From contig CANCGU010000162.1 in NCBI GenBank assembly GCA_947377705.1, positions 1-6,240 on the forward strand: a DNA stretch of 6,240 bases. Reading direction: 5' to 3'. This document shows, piece by piece, positions 5,460-6,240 of the stretch. How positions within the stretch are numbered: the first letter of the stretch is position 1; the number at the start of each line of letters is the position of its first letter. The position numbers and the translations under genes were made by a program. This DNA comes from Comamonadaceae bacterium. Lineage in GTDB: Bacteria; Pseudomonadota; Gammaproteobacteria; Burkholderiales; Burkholderiaceae. The notes beneath the pieces were generated by a model that worked only from the letters and a program-made list of their open reading frames with translations, did no database searches and was not told the origin of the DNA.

Positions 5460-5959
5460 GTACCGAGCCGCAATTCTTATCCTTCAAAGGGCTCAAGCAG
5501 TACACCCCTGAAGAAGGTTGGGGGCAAGTCAATGCGATCTTGCAATCCCACACCCAACCAGCAGCACAAGCGCCAGTGCCAGTGCCAGTGCCAGAAAATG
5601 TGCCTACGCTGACTGAGCACGCCGACGCGCAAGAGCGCAGCTCTCCCATCTTTGACCCACTCATCAATGAGCTGTTTGAACAGCTGCGCGTTGCCCCTAG
5701 CGATGAGCTCACGCAAACATGGCGCACCATTGCGGCTGAAGTCAATTTACTCACACAGCGCATGGCCTTGCAACGCGAGCTGCAAGAGCGATTGCTAAAG
5801 CTTGACCAAGACCTGCTTGACCTGCGCGGCACCATCTTGTCGCACCTCTCAGATGTGCAACACGCCGCAGATCAACAACTGTCGTCGGCTCGCTTGCGTG
5901 CCGAAGTTTCAGCTTTGGCGCAATCTAAACTCGCAGCCAAACTCACGCCCAAACCTTAA
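5456..5959 (+). CDS. Uncharacterised coiled-coil protein coupled to the ParA-like ATPase, 167 aa
   Basis: I do not recognise a named family. Residues 1-30 include FLSFKGLKQYTPEEGW, a compact basic/aromatic segment. Residues 31-65 are a disordered-looking linker rich in Gln, Ala, Pro and Val, with (PV)n at 40-46. From about 67 to 162 the sequence is strongly helical and charged, with heptad-like Leu spacing around ELQERLLKLDQDLLDLRG (108-125), indicating a coiled coil. It has no signal peptide or membrane segment. Its ATG overlaps the stop of the ParA-like gene by 4 nt and has only a weak ribosome site, so the two are probably translated in a fixed ratio. Small disordered/coiled-coil proteins encoded right after a ParA often act as its adaptor or ATPase stimulator (for example McdB); that role here is inference. 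Confidence 0.8.
   Translation: MSTEPQFLSFKGLKQYTPEEGWGQVNAILQSHTQPAAQAPVPVPVPENVPTLTEHADAQERSSPIFDPLINELFEQLRVAPSDELTQTWRTIAAEVNLLTQRMALQRELQERLLKLDQDLLDLRGTILSHLSDVQHAADQQLSSARLRAEVSALAQSKLAAKLTPKP
5572..5594 (+). repeat. Hexanucleotide tandem repeat (GCCAGT, 3.8 copies)
   Basis: Three full copies of GCCAGT and a partial fourth run without mismatch. They encode alternating Pro and Val in the linker of the coiled-coil protein. Because the unit is 6 bp, gain or loss of a copy would change linker length by two residues without a frameshift. Confidence 0.85.
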
Positions 5960-5974
5960 AAACCTCATCAGCTC

Positions 5975-5979
5975 AGGAG
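5975..5979 (+). promoter_or_regulatory. Ribosome binding site of the glutamate-synthase-family gene
   Basis: AGGAG lies 7 nt before the ATG at 5987, in the 27-nt gap after the coiled-coil gene. No terminator fits in this gap, so read-through from the ParA-like operon is expected. Confidence 0.75.
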
Positions 5980-5986
5980 CTCACGC

Positions 5987-6240
5987 ATGCTGGACAAACT
6001 CAATCAGATTTATCCAGTGCGCTACACCGCGTTCATGGCCGCCGTGTTGTTGCTGATCTTCACACTCTTGGGTGCAGGTGTCATGGGACTCAGTGGTTGG
6101 TGGCCAACGCTGTTTTTGTTGCTCAGCATCGTCGGGCTGTACGACCTTCAACAGTCACACCATGCCATTTTGCGCAATTACCCCATCATTGGGCACTTGC
6201 GCTTCATGCTTGAAACCATCCGACCTGAAATTCGTCAATA
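5987..6240 (+). CDS. FMN-binding glutamate synthase family protein, N-terminal 84 residues, cut by window end
   Basis: The fragment begins MLDKLNQIYPVRYTAF and shows two hydrophobic segments (about 14-35 and 40-53). The sequence LYDLQQSHHAILRNYPIIGH (51-70) and then LETIRPEIRQ (75-84) is the N-terminal hallmark of membrane-anchored proteins related to the large-subunit FMN domain of glutamate synthase (GltB-like). These lack the glutaminase domain at the N-terminus; their exact reaction is generally not established. The rest of the protein, including the FMN and Fe-S regions expected in the family, lies outside. A good Shine-Dalgarno supports the start. It follows the coiled-coil gene by 27 nt on the same strand and may be co-transcribed with the ParA-like pair. 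Confidence 0.85.
   Translation, partial: MLDKLNQIYPVRYTAFMAAVLLLIFTLLGAGVMGLSGWWPTLFLLLSIVGLYDLQQSHHAILRNYPIIGHLRFMLETIRPEIRQ

Noticed and set aside
5437..5835. 132-residue minus-strand frame opposite the coiled-coil gene
   Set aside because: Its Ser/Cys-rich sequence and Gly-Thr repeat are by-products of the complementary strand of the GCCAGT repeat; it has no ribosome site and no family resemblance.

Overview
The window looks like chromosomal DNA of a betaproteobacterium, most probably Burkholderiales and perhaps Comamonadaceae (Limnohabitans/Rhodoferax-like). This rests on moderately high GC in the coding regions, the style of the Pal lipoprotein, and the gene set: a MaoC-phosphotransacetylase fusion next to acetate kinase and FabI. 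The genus is inferred from protein appearance only. All genes look intact apart from the two cut by the window edges. I see no RNA gene, insertion sequence or CRISPR array.

Left part (1-4181, all minus strand). Read in transcription order the genes are: a Pal/OmpA-type lipoprotein (4181-3684); a NUDT19-like Nudix hydrolase (3659-2760); a FabI-type enoyl-ACP reductase (2763-1987); a MaoC-hydratase/phosphate acetyltransferase fusion (1978-551); and acetate kinase, cut by the window start (554-1). From the Nudix gene onwards they are joined by 4-nt ATGA overlaps or an 8-nt gap, so they very likely form one operon. The last three genes handle acyl-CoA, acyl-ACP and acyl-phosphate, and the Nudix enzyme may act on CoA compounds. 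The theme is probably control of the acyl-CoA pool with recovery of ATP through acyl-phosphate. Pal, an outer-membrane anchor, sits only 24 nt upstream of the Nudix gene and has no tol genes between it and the metabolic genes.

Middle (4182-4502). This is a 321-bp AT-rich region between divergent genes. It holds a convincing sigma70-type promoter for pal (TTGAAT-17-TATAAT, minus strand, 4323-4351) and candidate plus-strand promoters for the rightward genes. One of these (TTGACA at 4257) would fire into the pal promoter. Short direct and inverted repeats are also present.

Right part (4503-6240, plus strand). An orphan ParA/MinD-family ATPase with a roughly 100-residue C-terminal extension overlaps by ATGA a small protein with a disordered Pro/Val linker and a long predicted coiled coil. 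Next comes the membrane-anchored N-terminus of an FMN-binding glutamate-synthase-family protein, cut by the window end. The ATPase plus small coupled partner resembles two-gene cargo-positioning systems of the McdA/McdB type. Its C-terminus ends in a short amphipathic segment reminiscent of the MinD membrane-targeting sequence. No cargo is identifiable here, and this pair is the most interesting candidate for an undescribed system.
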